Shown: positions 7,155 to 14,460 of the stretch, in pieces | How positions within the stretch are numbered: position 1 is the stretch's first letter | Layout: every line of letters begins with the position of its first letter | NCBI GenBank assembly: GCA_029556545.1 | Contig: JAKQEQ010000125.1 | Coordinates: forward strand, 1 to 32,531 | Origin: Candidatus Hydrogenedentota bacterium | GTDB taxonomy: Bacteria > Hydrogenedentota > Hydrogenedentia > Hydrogenedentales > JAGMZX01 | Length of the DNA stretch: 32,531 nt | Reading direction: 5' to 3' | Notes under the pieces: model-generated | What the model saw: the letters and a program-made list of their open reading frames with translations, nothing else | The model's database searches: none | What the model was told of the DNA's origin: nothing | Translations under genes and position numbers: made by a program

Positions 7155-7948
7155 ACCGCTGTCTTGCCGCCGAATCCGTGGCGTTCGCCTATGAACCGGG
7201 CGCGCCCGTGTTGCGCGACGTGGCGGCCACGGTGCGCGGGGGCGCGGTCGCGGGGATCGTGGGGCCGAACGGTTCGGGGAAGAGCACGCTGCTGCGGCTG
7301 CTTTGCGGTCTGCTGGAACCGGGGTCGGGGCGCGTGACGCTCGATGGGCGTCCGCTGGCTTCGTTTCGTCCCCGGGAGCGGGCGCGTTCGTTGGCGTTTC
7401 TGCCGCAGGGGGTGCAGCCGGTCTTTTTGCTGAGCGCGTTCGAGGTGGTGTGCCTTGGGCGGTATCCGCACGTCGGGGCGCTGGCGGGACCGAGCTCGCA
7501 TGACCTTGAGGTCGCGCGGCGTTGCATGCGCGACACGGCCACGGATGATATCCGGCATCGCAGTTTCATGGAACTGTCGGGCGGCGAGCGGCAGCGTGTG
7601 CTGCTGGCGAGCATCCTGGCGCAGGAACCCGAGTTATTGCTGCTCGACGAGCCGACCGCGGCGCTTGATATTCACCACGAGACGGAGGTGTTCACGCTGC
7701 TGGCGCGGCTCGCGGGGGACGGCTACGGCGTCGGTGTGGTGACCCACGACCTGAATCTGGCGGCGCGTTTCTGCGACACGATGGTGCTTCTGTCGCGCGA
7801 ACACGCGGTGGCTGCGTGCGGCGCGCCGGAGGCGGTGCTCCGCGAGGAGACCTTGAGCGCGGCTTACGGCGCGCGGATTCGGGTGGGCGCGCACCCGTTC
7901 ACGGGGACGCCGCTCGTGTACGCGGAACCGCCGGAGGGCGCGCCATGA
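7151..7948 (+). CDS. ABC transporter ATP-binding protein, BtuD/FecE-like
   Basis: The cytoplasmic ATPase that powers the adjacent permease. The 265-residue protein has Walker A GPNGSGKST (residues 38-46), a Q-loop in LPQGVQP, the ABC signature LSGGERQR, Walker B LLLLDEPTAALD and the switch histidine in VVTHDLNLA. The architecture and length match the FecE/BtuD/HmuV group of chelate-uptake ATPases. The start codon overlaps the binding-protein stop by 4 bp, and the stop overlaps the permease start by 4 bp. The three genes are therefore translationally coupled and should give stoichiometric subunits. Confidence 0.94.
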   Translation: MNRCLAAESVAFAYEPGAPVLRDVAATVRGGAVAGIVGPNGSGKSTLLRLLCGLLEPGSGRVTLDGRPLASFRPRERARSLAFLPQGVQPVFLLSAFEVVCLGRYPHVGALAGPSSHDLEVARRCMRDTATDDIRHRSFMELSGGERQRVLLASILAQEPELLLLDEPTAALDIHHETEVFTLLARLAGDGYGVGVVTHDLNLAARFCDTMVLLSREHAVAACGAPEAVLREETLSAAYGARIRVGAHPFTGTPLVYAEPPEGAP

Positions 7949-8976
7949 CGCGCCGGGTTTCCGCCGGCCATGCCGTGCTTGCGGCGACGGCGCTGTGCGT
8001 CATCGTGATCGCGGCGAGCCTGAGCATCGGGCCCGAGCCGTTGGGTCCGTTGCATCTGCTGCGACAGTGGCGCGCGGGTGAGTCCATCGAGGATGCCGCG
8101 TACATCCTGTTCAGTCTGCGCCTGCCGCGCACGCTGGCGGCGTTTCTGGCGGGGGCGGGGCTGGCGCTTGTCGGCTGCGCGTTCCAGGCGCTGTTGCGCA
8201 ACCCGCTAGCGACGCCGTACACGCTTGGCCTTGCGGGCGCGGGGTCTTTCGGCGCGTATACGGCGCTGGTGCTCATCGATTTCGGGCGGCTGCCTTACAG
8301 CGTGATCGGCGTGCCGATGGTCCAGGCGTTTGCGTTTCTTTTCGCCGCGGCGGACGTGCTGCTCATCTTCCTCGTGGCGTCGCGTCGCGCGCGCCCGACG
8401 CCGGCGGTGCTCTTGCTGACCGGCGTGACGTTGGGCATCATCGCGAATTCCGGGATTATGCTGACCCGTTACTTCGCGCGGCCTGAGCGGCTGATCGATA
8501 TGGACCGCTGGCTGATGGGCGGCGTCGATATCGTCGGGTATCGCCCTGTGGCGGTACTGGCGATCGGCGTGGTGCCCGCGTGTTTGTGGCTGCTGACGCA
8601 GGCGGGCAAACTCGACCAGTTCGGGTTCAGCGAAGAAATGGCCGCGGGCCGCGGCGTGAATATCACGCGGCTTCAATTGACCGTGCTCCTGCTGGGATCG
8701 TTCATCACGGGGGTCATTGTTTCCGAGGTTGGCCCGATTGGTTTCGTGGGACTGGTCGTGCCGCACACGGTGCGCGCGTTCACGGGGGCGGGGCACCGGC
8801 TGCTCATGCCGGTCAGCCTGCTTTCCGGCGGGGCGTTCCTTTGCTTGTGCGACCTCGCGGCGCGGAAGGTGCCGGTCGCGGGGGAAATTCCGATCGGTAT
8901 CATTACGACGCTGATCGGCGGCCCGTTCTTCCTGTACCTGCTGGTGCGCGGGCGCTTCGCCGACTGGGAGACGTGA
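7945..8976 (+). CDS. FecCD-family chelate ABC transporter permease
   Basis: An inner-membrane permease of the BtuC/FecCD/HmuU family with 343 residues and about ten hydrophobic segments. Diagnostic motifs are LRLPRTLAAFLAGAGLALVG, QALLRNPLATPYTLGLAGA, and the late coupling-helix region GPIGFVGLVVPHTVRAFTG. The C-terminal segment GEIPIGIITTLIGGPFFLYL is typical. It works as a dimer with two ATPase subunits and one periplasmic binding protein. It is the last gene of the three-gene transport set, and the following gene starts about 100 bp later behind its own promoter. The substrate is unresolved (corrinoid, heme or ferric siderophore). Confidence 0.94.
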   Translation: MTRRVSAGHAVLAATALCVIVIAASLSIGPEPLGPLHLLRQWRAGESIEDAAYILFSLRLPRTLAAFLAGAGLALVGCAFQALLRNPLATPYTLGLAGAGSFGAYTALVLIDFGRLPYSVIGVPMVQAFAFLFAAADVLLIFLVASRRARPTPAVLLLTGVTLGIIANSGIMLTRYFARPERLIDMDRWLMGGVDIVGYRPVAVLAIGVVPACLWLLTQAGKLDQFGFSEEMAAGRGVNITRLQLTVLLLGSFITGVIVSEVGPIGFVGLVVPHTVRAFTGAGHRLLMPVSLLSGGAFLCLCDLAARKVPVAGEIPIGIITTLIGGPFFLYLLVRGRFADWET

Positions 8977-8998
8977 TATCTCTGTAGGCGCGAGTTTC

Positions 8999-9007
8999 TG
9001 GTATATT
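8999..9007 (+). promoter_or_regulatory. Extended -10 promoter of the hicBA pair
   Basis: TGGTATATT matches the extended -10 pattern TGnTATAAT with one change. No good -35 lies 16-18 bp upstream, which is tolerated by extended -10 promoters. It is about 75 bp ahead of hicB. Confidence 0.5.
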
Positions 9008-9080
9008 GGGGTGGTTGTTGCGCCGAGAAGGACGCATTGGCCGAGAGGCCGGGTGCGTAAGAAAGGATGAAGGGAAAGCG

Positions 9081-9332
9081 ATGAGTCGTATTGCCAGAAT
9101 ACCGCTGGTGCTCACGCCGCAGCCTGAAGGCGGTTTTACCGTTACGAGTCCCGTCCTGCCTGAACTGCTTACTGAGGGCGATTCCATTGACGAAGTGCTG
9201 GAAAATGTCCGGGATGCGCTCGATGCCACCTTGGAACTCTATGACGATCTCGGCAAAGCCCTTCCCTCGGTGCTCGTGCAATCGACCCCTGATGCGCCCA
9301 TCACCTTCGATTGTCTTACGGCTGTGTCATGA
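9081..9332 (+). CDS. hicB: HicB-family antitoxin, short form
   Basis: An antitoxin that binds and masks the HicA toxin. The 83-residue protein has the HicB partial-RNase-H fold: a strand-rich start (RIPLVLTPQPEGGFTVTSPVLPEL), then a helix TEGDSIDEVLENVRDALDATLELY. It has no C-terminal helix-turn-helix or ribbon-helix-helix domain, unlike longer HicB proteins such as the E. coli one. Direct DNA-binding autoregulation is therefore doubtful. The ATG at 9081 is chosen because AAGGGAAAG precedes it. The stop overlaps the hicA start as ATGA. The antitoxin gene is first here, the reverse of the classical hicA-hicB order but a known variant. Confidence 0.88.
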   Translation: MSRIARIPLVLTPQPEGGFTVTSPVLPELLTEGDSIDEVLENVRDALDATLELYDDLGKALPSVLVQSTPDAPITFDCLTAVS

Positions 9333-9541
9333 CGTATCGGGAATTGGCCAAGCGGCTGCGTGAACTTGGCTGCGTGGAGATTGAACGCAGGGGTTCCGGT
9401 TCGCATCGCAAATGGAAGAATCCCGACAAGGACCGTGCGACGGTGATTCCCGACTGGGGCGCCAAAGACTTGAAGCTTGGAACCGTACGCGCGAGTATCC
9501 GTCAATTGGGTCTGGAATGGGACGACTTCGCCCCAAGGTAA
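9329..9541 (+). CDS. hicA: HicA-family mRNA interferase toxin
   Basis: A ribosome-independent mRNA interferase with a double-stranded-RNA-binding-like fold. The 70-residue protein has the typical beginning YRELAKRLRELGC, then the catalytic motif GSGSHRKW with His26, and the closing segment KLGTVRASIRQLGL. All of these are expected for an intact toxin. It is coupled to hicB by a 4-bp overlap, which keeps toxin output tied to antitoxin. The pair sits alone between the chelate transporter and the MsbA-like exporter, with a palindromic repeat downstream, and may be a mobile cargo. The last codon is followed by AGGAGG, but the frame behind it is only 16 codons. Confidence 0.9.
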   Translation: MTYRELAKRLRELGCVEIERRGSGSHRKWKNPDKDRATVIPDWGAKDLKLGTVRASIRQLGLEWDDFAPR

Positions 9542-9719
9542 AGGAGGATGCCTGGAACAGCGAAGTCGCGGTTTCTATGTCTCCATCTCGTCCAATAGAA
9601 ACGCGGACACCTGAGTCGCTGCCCTGTCCGGATTGCGGGAAAGAACGGATGATGCGCACGGTATAGAGTTATTGTGTCGCAGCCGGATTTGCGGTCAGGC
9701 AGCTTCAGCACTTAGGATC

Positions 9720-9760
9720 GGGGACAGGCACGTCTCGAAGACTCGCTTGTGCCAGTCCCC
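9720..9760. repeat. Imperfect inverted repeat of the GGGGACAGGCAC type
   Basis: The arm GGGGACAGGCAC (9720-9731) pairs with GTGCCAGTCCCC (9749-9760), with one mismatch across a 17-nt loop. I recall similar elements scattered in many bacterial genomes, often near REP-associated transposase genes; none is seen here. It ends 18 bp before the MsbA-like start. The gap 9542-9778 otherwise holds only a 29-codon frame at 9577-9666 with a CPDCGK motif, which I do not call. Confidence 0.75.
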
Positions 9761-9778
9761 GGTCGGGCAAGGGTTTTT

Positions 9779-11746
9779 ATGGTCGATCTCGGCGCGCAAT
9801 CGGATGTAACGGGTGTGCCCGCGTCGCGGGCTCGCGGAACCGCCTGGGGCGTGTACCGGCGGTTGATGGGGTATGCCTGGCGGTATAAGGGCCGGCTGCT
9901 TTTGGCGCTGTTTTTCGCGCTGGTGATCGCGGTTTCGTTCGGGGGGATGTTGGTCAGCATCGGGACGGTGGTGAAGATCACGTTCTACGAGCCCGCGCCG
10001 CCGAAGCCGGGCGAGGCCGCCCGGATTGATCCGGGGGAACGGCTGATCGAGGACATCCGCGGCGGCAACGCGTGGCTTGAGGACCACGTGGGTTGGGCGC
10101 CGCGGGGGCTGGAGGCGCGGGCGGCGGCGCTGGTGCGTTCGATGCGCGAGGATAAGATGCGGGCGCTGCGGATCGCGTGCGCGATCGTGATGGTGCTGGC
10201 GGTGGTTATCGGCGGGGCGCGCTTTCTTCAGGAGTATTTCGCGGGGGCGATCTGCACGTACATTACGACGGATCTGGGGGAGGAGATGTACGAGAACCTG
10301 ATGCGGCAGTCGGTGGGGCTGTTCGAGACGCGCAGTTCGGGGGATATCCTTTCGCGGTTCACGAATGACATCTTCATGGTGAACCGGGGTTTGCTCGGGG
10401 TATTCGAGAAGGTGCTGCGCGAGCCGCTGAAGGCGCTGACGTTCCTGGTTATCGCGATAGCGGTGGATCCGGCGCTGACGTTCATCGGGCTGTGTGTGCT
10501 GCCGCCGATGGCCTACGTGCTGGCGTATATTGGGATGCGCGTACGGAAGAGCGTGCGGCGATCGTTGCAGAAGATTGGGTCGATGGCGTCGGTGGTGAAT
10601 GAAACCGTCACGGGGATCACGATCGTGAAGGGTTTCGGCATGGAGGCGTACGAGATCGGGCGGGTCAAGGGCGAGATCAAGAAGTTGAAGCGGTTCCTGA
10701 TGAAGATGATCCGGGACAGCGCGGCGACGGGTCCGCTGACGGAGTTGATACTCGTCGTTGGGTTGATCATTTTCGTGCTGATGAGCGGTAAGCGGGTCGT
10801 GGACGGACGGCTCGATGCGGGGGACTTGGTGCAACTCTATTTCGCGCTGGCGATGATGCTGGATCCGGTCCGGAAGCTGTCGGCGGTCAACAACATGGTG
10901 CAGACGAGCATCGCGAGTGCGGAGCGGGTCTTCGAGTTCATCGATCTTGAGCCGGACGTGCGGGAGGCGGTTGACGCCGCGGACCTGCCGCCGTTGCGGG
11001 ATCGGCTGCGCTTCGAGGACGTGCATTTCGCCTATGACGGCGGCGCGGAGGTGCTGCGCGGGCTTAGCTTCGAGGTGAAGAAGGGGGAGATGGTGGCATT
11101 GGTCGGGTTCAGCGGCGCGGGCAAGAGCACGGTTACAAAGTTGATCCCGCGTTTCTACGACGTGACGGGGGGCGCGATCACGTTTGACGGGGTGGACATT
11201 CGGCGTGCGACGTTTTCGAGTCTGCGCGAGCAGATCAGCCTCGTGACGCAGAACACGATCCTCTTCGACGAGTCCATTCGCGACAATATCGCGTTTGGCC
11301 GCGCGGATTTCTCGGATGAGCGGGTGGAGGCGGCGGCGCGGGCTGCGCACGCCCACGAGTTTATCGTGCGGCTGTCGCAGGGCTACGCGACGCGCATCGG
11401 CGAGGCGGGCCTGACGTTGTCGGGCGGGCAACGGCAGCGTCTGGCGATCGCGCGGGCCATCGTGAAAGACCCGACGATTCTGATCCTCGACGAGGCGACA
11501 TCGAGCCTCGATTCGGAAAGCGAGCGGCTGATCCAGGAGGCGCTGGACGAGTTTGTGGCGGGCCGCACCGCGATTGTTATCGCCCATCGGCTGTCCACCA
11601 TTCAGCGGGCGGACCGCATTCTGGTCATTGACGAGGGCGTGGTGGCGGAGCAGGGGACGCACCAGGAACTTCTGGCGCGCGACGGGCTGTATAAGCGCCT
11701 GTACGATGTGCAGTTTGCCTCGGCGAATCAGGAGAACGGCGCATGA
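9779..11746 (+). CDS. msbA: MsbA-like ABC exporter (lipid A / lipid flippase type)
   Basis: A half-transporter with six membrane helices fused to an ATPase, acting as a homodimer to flip lipid-linked substrates such as lipid A core across the inner membrane. It has 655 residues from the ATG at 9779, with AAGGG just upstream. TM1 lies about residues 39-66 and TM2 about 130-150. Between them is an unusually long, charged extracytoplasmic loop (about 67-127) rich in Pro and Glu, which makes the protein longer than the usual 580-600 residues. The ATPase has Walker A GFSGAGKST, a Q-loop SLVTQNTILFDESIRDNI, signature LSGGQRQR, Walker B ILILDEATSSLD and H-loop IAHRLST. The substrate is inferred from family; a general lipid or drug exporter is possible. 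Its stop overlaps the following lipoprotein start. Confidence 0.88.
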   Translation: MVDLGAQSDVTGVPASRARGTAWGVYRRLMGYAWRYKGRLLLALFFALVIAVSFGGMLVSIGTVVKITFYEPAPPKPGEAARIDPGERLIEDIRGGNAWLEDHVGWAPRGLEARAAALVRSMREDKMRALRIACAIVMVLAVVIGGARFLQEYFAGAICTYITTDLGEEMYENLMRQSVGLFETRSSGDILSRFTNDIFMVNRGLLGVFEKVLREPLKALTFLVIAIAVDPALTFIGLCVLPPMAYVLAYIGMRVRKSVRRSLQKIGSMASVVNETVTGITIVKGFGMEAYEIGRVKGEIKKLKRFLMKMIRDSAATGPLTELILVVGLIIFVLMSGKRVVDGRLDAGDLVQLYFALAMMLDPVRKLSAVNNMVQTSIASAERVFEFIDLEPDVREAVDAADLPPLRDRLRFEDVHFAYDGGAEVLRGLSFEVKKGEMVALVGFSGAGKSTVTKLIPRFYDVTGGAITFDGVDIRRATFSSLREQISLVTQNTILFDESIRDNIAFGRADFSDERVEAAARAAHAHEFIVRLSQGYATRIGEAGLTLSGGQRQRLAIARAIVKDPTILILDEATSSLDSESERLIQEALDEFVAGRTAIVIAHRLSTIQRADRILVIDEGVVAEQGTHQELLARDGLYKRLYDVQFASANQENGA

Positions 11747-12459
11747 GGCCGTGGGCCGCGGCGGCGGTGGTGATCGTGCTGATTGGGTGCGGGAGCGAGG
11801 CTCCTGCGCCGAAAGGACATGGGCAGGATGCCCATGCTACTGGGGAAGAACATGGGCAGGATGCCCATGCCACGGGGGCAGAACATGGGCAGGATGCCCA
11901 TGCTACGAGGGGCCAAGTCAAGGGTTACATCCGCACGGTGGACCTCGAGGGCCGCCCCTTGGCGAATATGGCGCCGATCGCCACGTTGCAGCCGAATGCT
12001 TTTGACGCGCCGATCGCCACGGGGCCGCTCACGGGGGATGACGGGCGGTCGCACTTGCTGTTTCCCGCCGACCAGCGTGTTTGTCTGCGGGCGTGGGACC
12101 CGGAATTGCGGTACTTCGCCAACAATTTTCTCGAAGTGTTGCCGCACACGGGAAACGTGACGGATGAGACGGACATTGTCATGGTTCGCGCGGCGTCGTT
12201 GGCCGCGACGCTGATCCTGCGCGACGGCGCGCCGGCGGCGGGGCGCAACGCGGGGCTGATGCTGTTCCATCCGACGCGGGGCGCGTGGTGGCCGGGCGAA
12301 GCGGATGCGGATGCAACGGGGCGCGTGGAGTTTGCTCCGATTCCTCCGGGGCGTTTTGTGGTGAAGCTGAAGTTGGACAGCGGCGAGGCCGTCGATTTGC
12401 CGGAGGTAAGCCTGCCTCCCGCCGCGGCGGTCGACTTGGGGCCGATACTCCTGCAGTAA
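11743..12459 (+). CDS. Lipoprotein with carboxypeptidase-regulatory-like fold and repeat-derived N-terminus
   Basis: A 238-residue lipoprotein: hydrophobic residues 4-14 end in the lipobox VLIGC. Directly after it, residues 25-54 are encoded by three copies of a palindromic DNA repeat and read HGQDAHAT three times with an 11-residue period. The rest looks like one or two beta-sandwich repeats of the carboxypeptidase-regulatory/Cna-B type. Features include GYIRTVDLEGRPLANM, DDGRSHLLFPADQ, and a second LILRDGAPAAGRN with RVEFAPIPPGRFVVKLK. The function is unknown; a surface or periplasmic structural role is inferred. It overlaps the exporter by 4 bp (ATGA), so the two are translationally coupled and may work together in the envelope. 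Confidence 0.7.
   Translation: MRPWAAAAVVIVLIGCGSEAPAPKGHGQDAHATGEEHGQDAHATGAEHGQDAHATRGQVKGYIRTVDLEGRPLANMAPIATLQPNAFDAPIATGPLTGDDGRSHLLFPADQRVCLRAWDPELRYFANNFLEVLPHTGNVTDETDIVMVRAASLAATLILRDGAPAAGRNAGLMLFHPTRGAWWPGEADADATGRVEFAPIPPGRFVVKLKLDSGEAVDLPEVSLPPAAAVDLGPILLQ
11817..11903. repeat. Three in-frame copies of a 33-bp palindromic repeat
   Basis: The element ACATGGGCAGGATGCCCATGC starts at 11817, 11850 and 11883, exactly 33 bp apart. Each copy folds as a 7-bp stem (CATGGGC / GCCCATG) around AGGAT. Because 33 is a multiple of 3, all copies keep the lipoprotein frame open. The design matches the hairpins at 4155-4173 and 29601-29619. Confidence 0.92.
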
Positions 12460-12499
12460 AGGTACACGGATCGGGATGCGGTAACGAGAGCGAGGCGTC

Positions 12500-13234
12500 A
12501 TGCCGATATTCCGACTTACGCGCGACCTGGCGTTTCCGCCGCCGGAATTGGCGGAGGAGGGCTTGCTTGCGGTGGGCGGCGACTTGAGCCCGGAGCGGCT
12601 ATTGCTCGCGTATCGGTGCGGCATCTTCCCGTGGTATTCGGACGGCGAGCCGATCCTCTGGTGGTCGCCGAACCCGCGCATGGTCATCTTCTCGGAGCAA
12701 TTGCACGTGTCGCGGCGCCTGGCGCGGGTGCTGCGACAGGGGAAGTTCCGCTTCACGGCCGACGCGGCGTTCGCGGAGGTGATTCGCGGCTGCGCGAAGG
12801 CGACACGGCCGCGCGAGCGGGGGACGTGGATCACGCGCGACATGATCGCGGCGTATACACAGTTGCATGAGCAGGGTTACGCGCATTCGGTCGAGGCGTG
12901 GCACGAGGGGCGACTGGCGGGGGGTATCTACGGGGTGTCGCTGGGGGCGTGCTTTTTCGGCGAGTCCATGTTCACGCGCGTGACGGACGCTTCGAAGGCG
13001 GCGATCACGACGCTTGCGCGGCAATGCGCGCGCTGGGGCATATCGGTGATCGATTGCCAGTTGCCGAATCCGCACCTGCGGCGGCTGGGCGGGGTCGCGA
13101 TGCCGCGTGCGCAGTTTCTGCGCCGGCTTGAAGAGGCGCTGGAAGGCTCGACGCGGCAGGGGCGGTGGCGGCTCGATGACGACCTCGCGGTTTCGGCGTT
13201 CACGCCACCGTCTGGCGGGTCGCAATTCGAATGA
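12500..13234 (+). CDS. aat: Leucyl/phenylalanyl-tRNA--protein transferase
   Basis: Transfers Leu or Phe from aminoacyl-tRNA to N-terminal Arg or Lys of proteins, making them N-degron substrates for ClpS/ClpAP in the cytosol. The 244-residue protein shows the family's N-terminal FPPPELAEEGLLAVGGDLSP, the YRCGIFPWY-SDGEPILWWSPNPRMV block, GTWITRDMIAAYTQLHEQGYAHSVEAW, and the core GGIYGVSLGACFFGESMFTR followed by DASKAA. The length matches E. coli Aat (about 234) plus a short tail. The ATG has GAGG six bases upstream. It lies 40 bp after the lipoprotein, and its last 35 bp overlap the convergent ATP-grasp-like gene. Confidence 0.96.
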   Translation: MPIFRLTRDLAFPPPELAEEGLLAVGGDLSPERLLLAYRCGIFPWYSDGEPILWWSPNPRMVIFSEQLHVSRRLARVLRQGKFRFTADAAFAEVIRGCAKATRPRERGTWITRDMIAAYTQLHEQGYAHSVEAWHEGRLAGGIYGVSLGACFFGESMFTRVTDASKAAITTLARQCARWGISVIDCQLPNPHLRRLGGVAMPRAQFLRRLEEALEGSTRQGRWRLDDDLAVSAFTPPSGGSQFE

Positions 13235-14333
13235 GCGCGACGGCCTCGGCGGCATGCGCGAGGGCGTCCTCGCGGCGCGCGCCGACGGCGAGCACGTACC
13301 CGATGCGGTCGCGCGATTCTTCGTCGACGACGTGGCCGAGCGCGTGGCCTGGGGCCGCGGCGAGGGTCGCCTTTCGCACCCCCGGCGCGTTCCGCGCCTG
13401 CTCGACACCGGAAATCGTCTCGATGACGCCGCTGTGGGAGGGAATCCATCGGACGGCGGCGGCCAGCGCGCGGCGGGGCGTCTCGAGGGGCATGTCGCCG
13501 ACCGCCACACGCAGGCAGTCGCGTTCGAGGTCGATGCCGAGCGCCTCGACAAGGAGGTCGTTGTATGCGGGGTGGGCAACGGGGGCGGCGGCGCAGCCGA
13601 TGAGCAGCGGCGCATCCCCGTCGAGCGCGAGCTCCAGCGCGACAAGGCCGCAACCGCAGGGCAGATTCCGCGCGGCTTTGGCCGCGATCTCGATTATGTC
13701 TTGGTAGTCGTGTTGGGAAAGCGTTGGCGGATACGTGAGACCGAGGGGGGTCGGAAATGGCCCGGGCGACAATTGTTCCGCGACGATTTCGACTGCGGCG
13801 AATTCACGGCCCCGCTTGAAGCCGAGCAGGCGATAGACTGGGCCGGCCCATGCGCGTTGGACCCACACGGGCGCATTCGGCGCGATCTTGCGCGCCTTGA
13901 CGAAGGCGAGGGGGAAGTCGGCCTCGTGCTCGACGCGAAAGCGCATCCCGGCGCCGCCGCCGGCGCAGGTCTCGACCCAGGCGGGCGTCTCGATCGCTTC
14001 GGCTGGGTCCGGGGCGTCCGTTTGCGGCGGGACGACATGGAACGCCGCCACGGGCAGCGCCGCCGCGCGCATGGCTTGGAGACATTCGAGCTTCGCGCCC
14101 GGCTGAAGCCATTCGAGGCCAAGGCACGGCAAATTCAGGGCGTGCGTGACCTCGACAACGGGCGCGAGTGCGGCGTGGTTGCAGGCCAGCAGGCCGTCCA
14201 CGCGGTGATCGCGCGCCGCCTGCAAGAGCGCGTCGCGATCGGGAGTCCCCGCGAAGCGCACCGGATCAATGTCGATGGCGCGCGCCTTTTCGGCAAAGTG
14301 GTCCCCGCCGACGAGCAACAACCGTTTCGACAT
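13200..14333 (-). CDS. ATP-grasp-like protein, substrate unknown
   Basis: A 377-residue protein resembling the carbamoyl-phosphate-synthase-like ATP-grasp ligases. It has an N-terminal nucleotide-like alpha/beta domain (KRLLLVGGDHF, then DGLLACNHAALAPVVEVTHAL). The LPCLGLEWLQPGAKLECLQAMRAAALPVAAF region matches the G-x-x-x-x-x-x-x-x-x-K-x-x-x-R entry to the ATP-grasp fold. A glycine-rich loop AGGGAGMRF follows, and there is a C-terminal domain with GLVALELALDG. The loop is preceded by WVET where a lysine is normal, so ATP binding may be altered. The ATG at 14333 is favoured by GGAAGG upstream. It is separated from waaF by 124 bp with a possible own promoter. I cannot name its reaction; a ligase or a degenerate relative are both possible. 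Confidence 0.6.
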   Translation of the reverse strand: MSKRLLLVGGDHFAEKARAIDIDPVRFAGTPDRDALLQAARDHRVDGLLACNHAALAPVVEVTHALNLPCLGLEWLQPGAKLECLQAMRAAALPVAAFHVVPPQTDAPDPAEAIETPAWVETCAGGGAGMRFRVEHEADFPLAFVKARKIAPNAPVWVQRAWAGPVYRLLGFKRGREFAAVEIVAEQLSPGPFPTPLGLTYPPTLSQHDYQDIIEIAAKAARNLPCGCGLVALELALDGDAPLLIGCAAAPVAHPAYNDLLVEALGIDLERDCLRVAVGDMPLETPRRALAAAVRWIPSHSGVIETISGVEQARNAPGVRKATLAAAPGHALGHVVDEESRDRIGYVLAVGARREDALAHAAEAVALIRIATRQTVA

Positions 14334-14431
14334 ATAGACCTTCCGCCTTGAGCCCAATGATTGCTTACCCGCGAAAACGCGCGTCTTTCCCGGGGCGTCC
14401 CCTTTGCGCGCGCGTCACGGATTTGTCCCCT

Positions 14432-14460
14432 ATTCTAGCGCGTGACGCCGGCGCGTATCA
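14432..14460 (-). promoter_or_regulatory. Possible promoter for the ATP-grasp-like gene
   Basis: Minus-strand TAGAAT (14432-14437) lies 17 bp from TGATAC (14455-14460), a poor -35. It is in the only 124-bp gap between waaF and the next gene. Confidence 0.3.

Noticed and set aside
9548-9598. 16-codon frame behind AGGAGG directly after hicA
   Set aside because: The good ribosome-binding site is suggestive, but the peptide is short and featureless, and it overlaps the other small frame.
9577-9666. 29-codon frame containing CPDCGKERMM after hicA
   Set aside because: A single CxxC pair in a very short frame with no clear ribosome-binding site; it could be a gene remnant, but the evidence is too thin.
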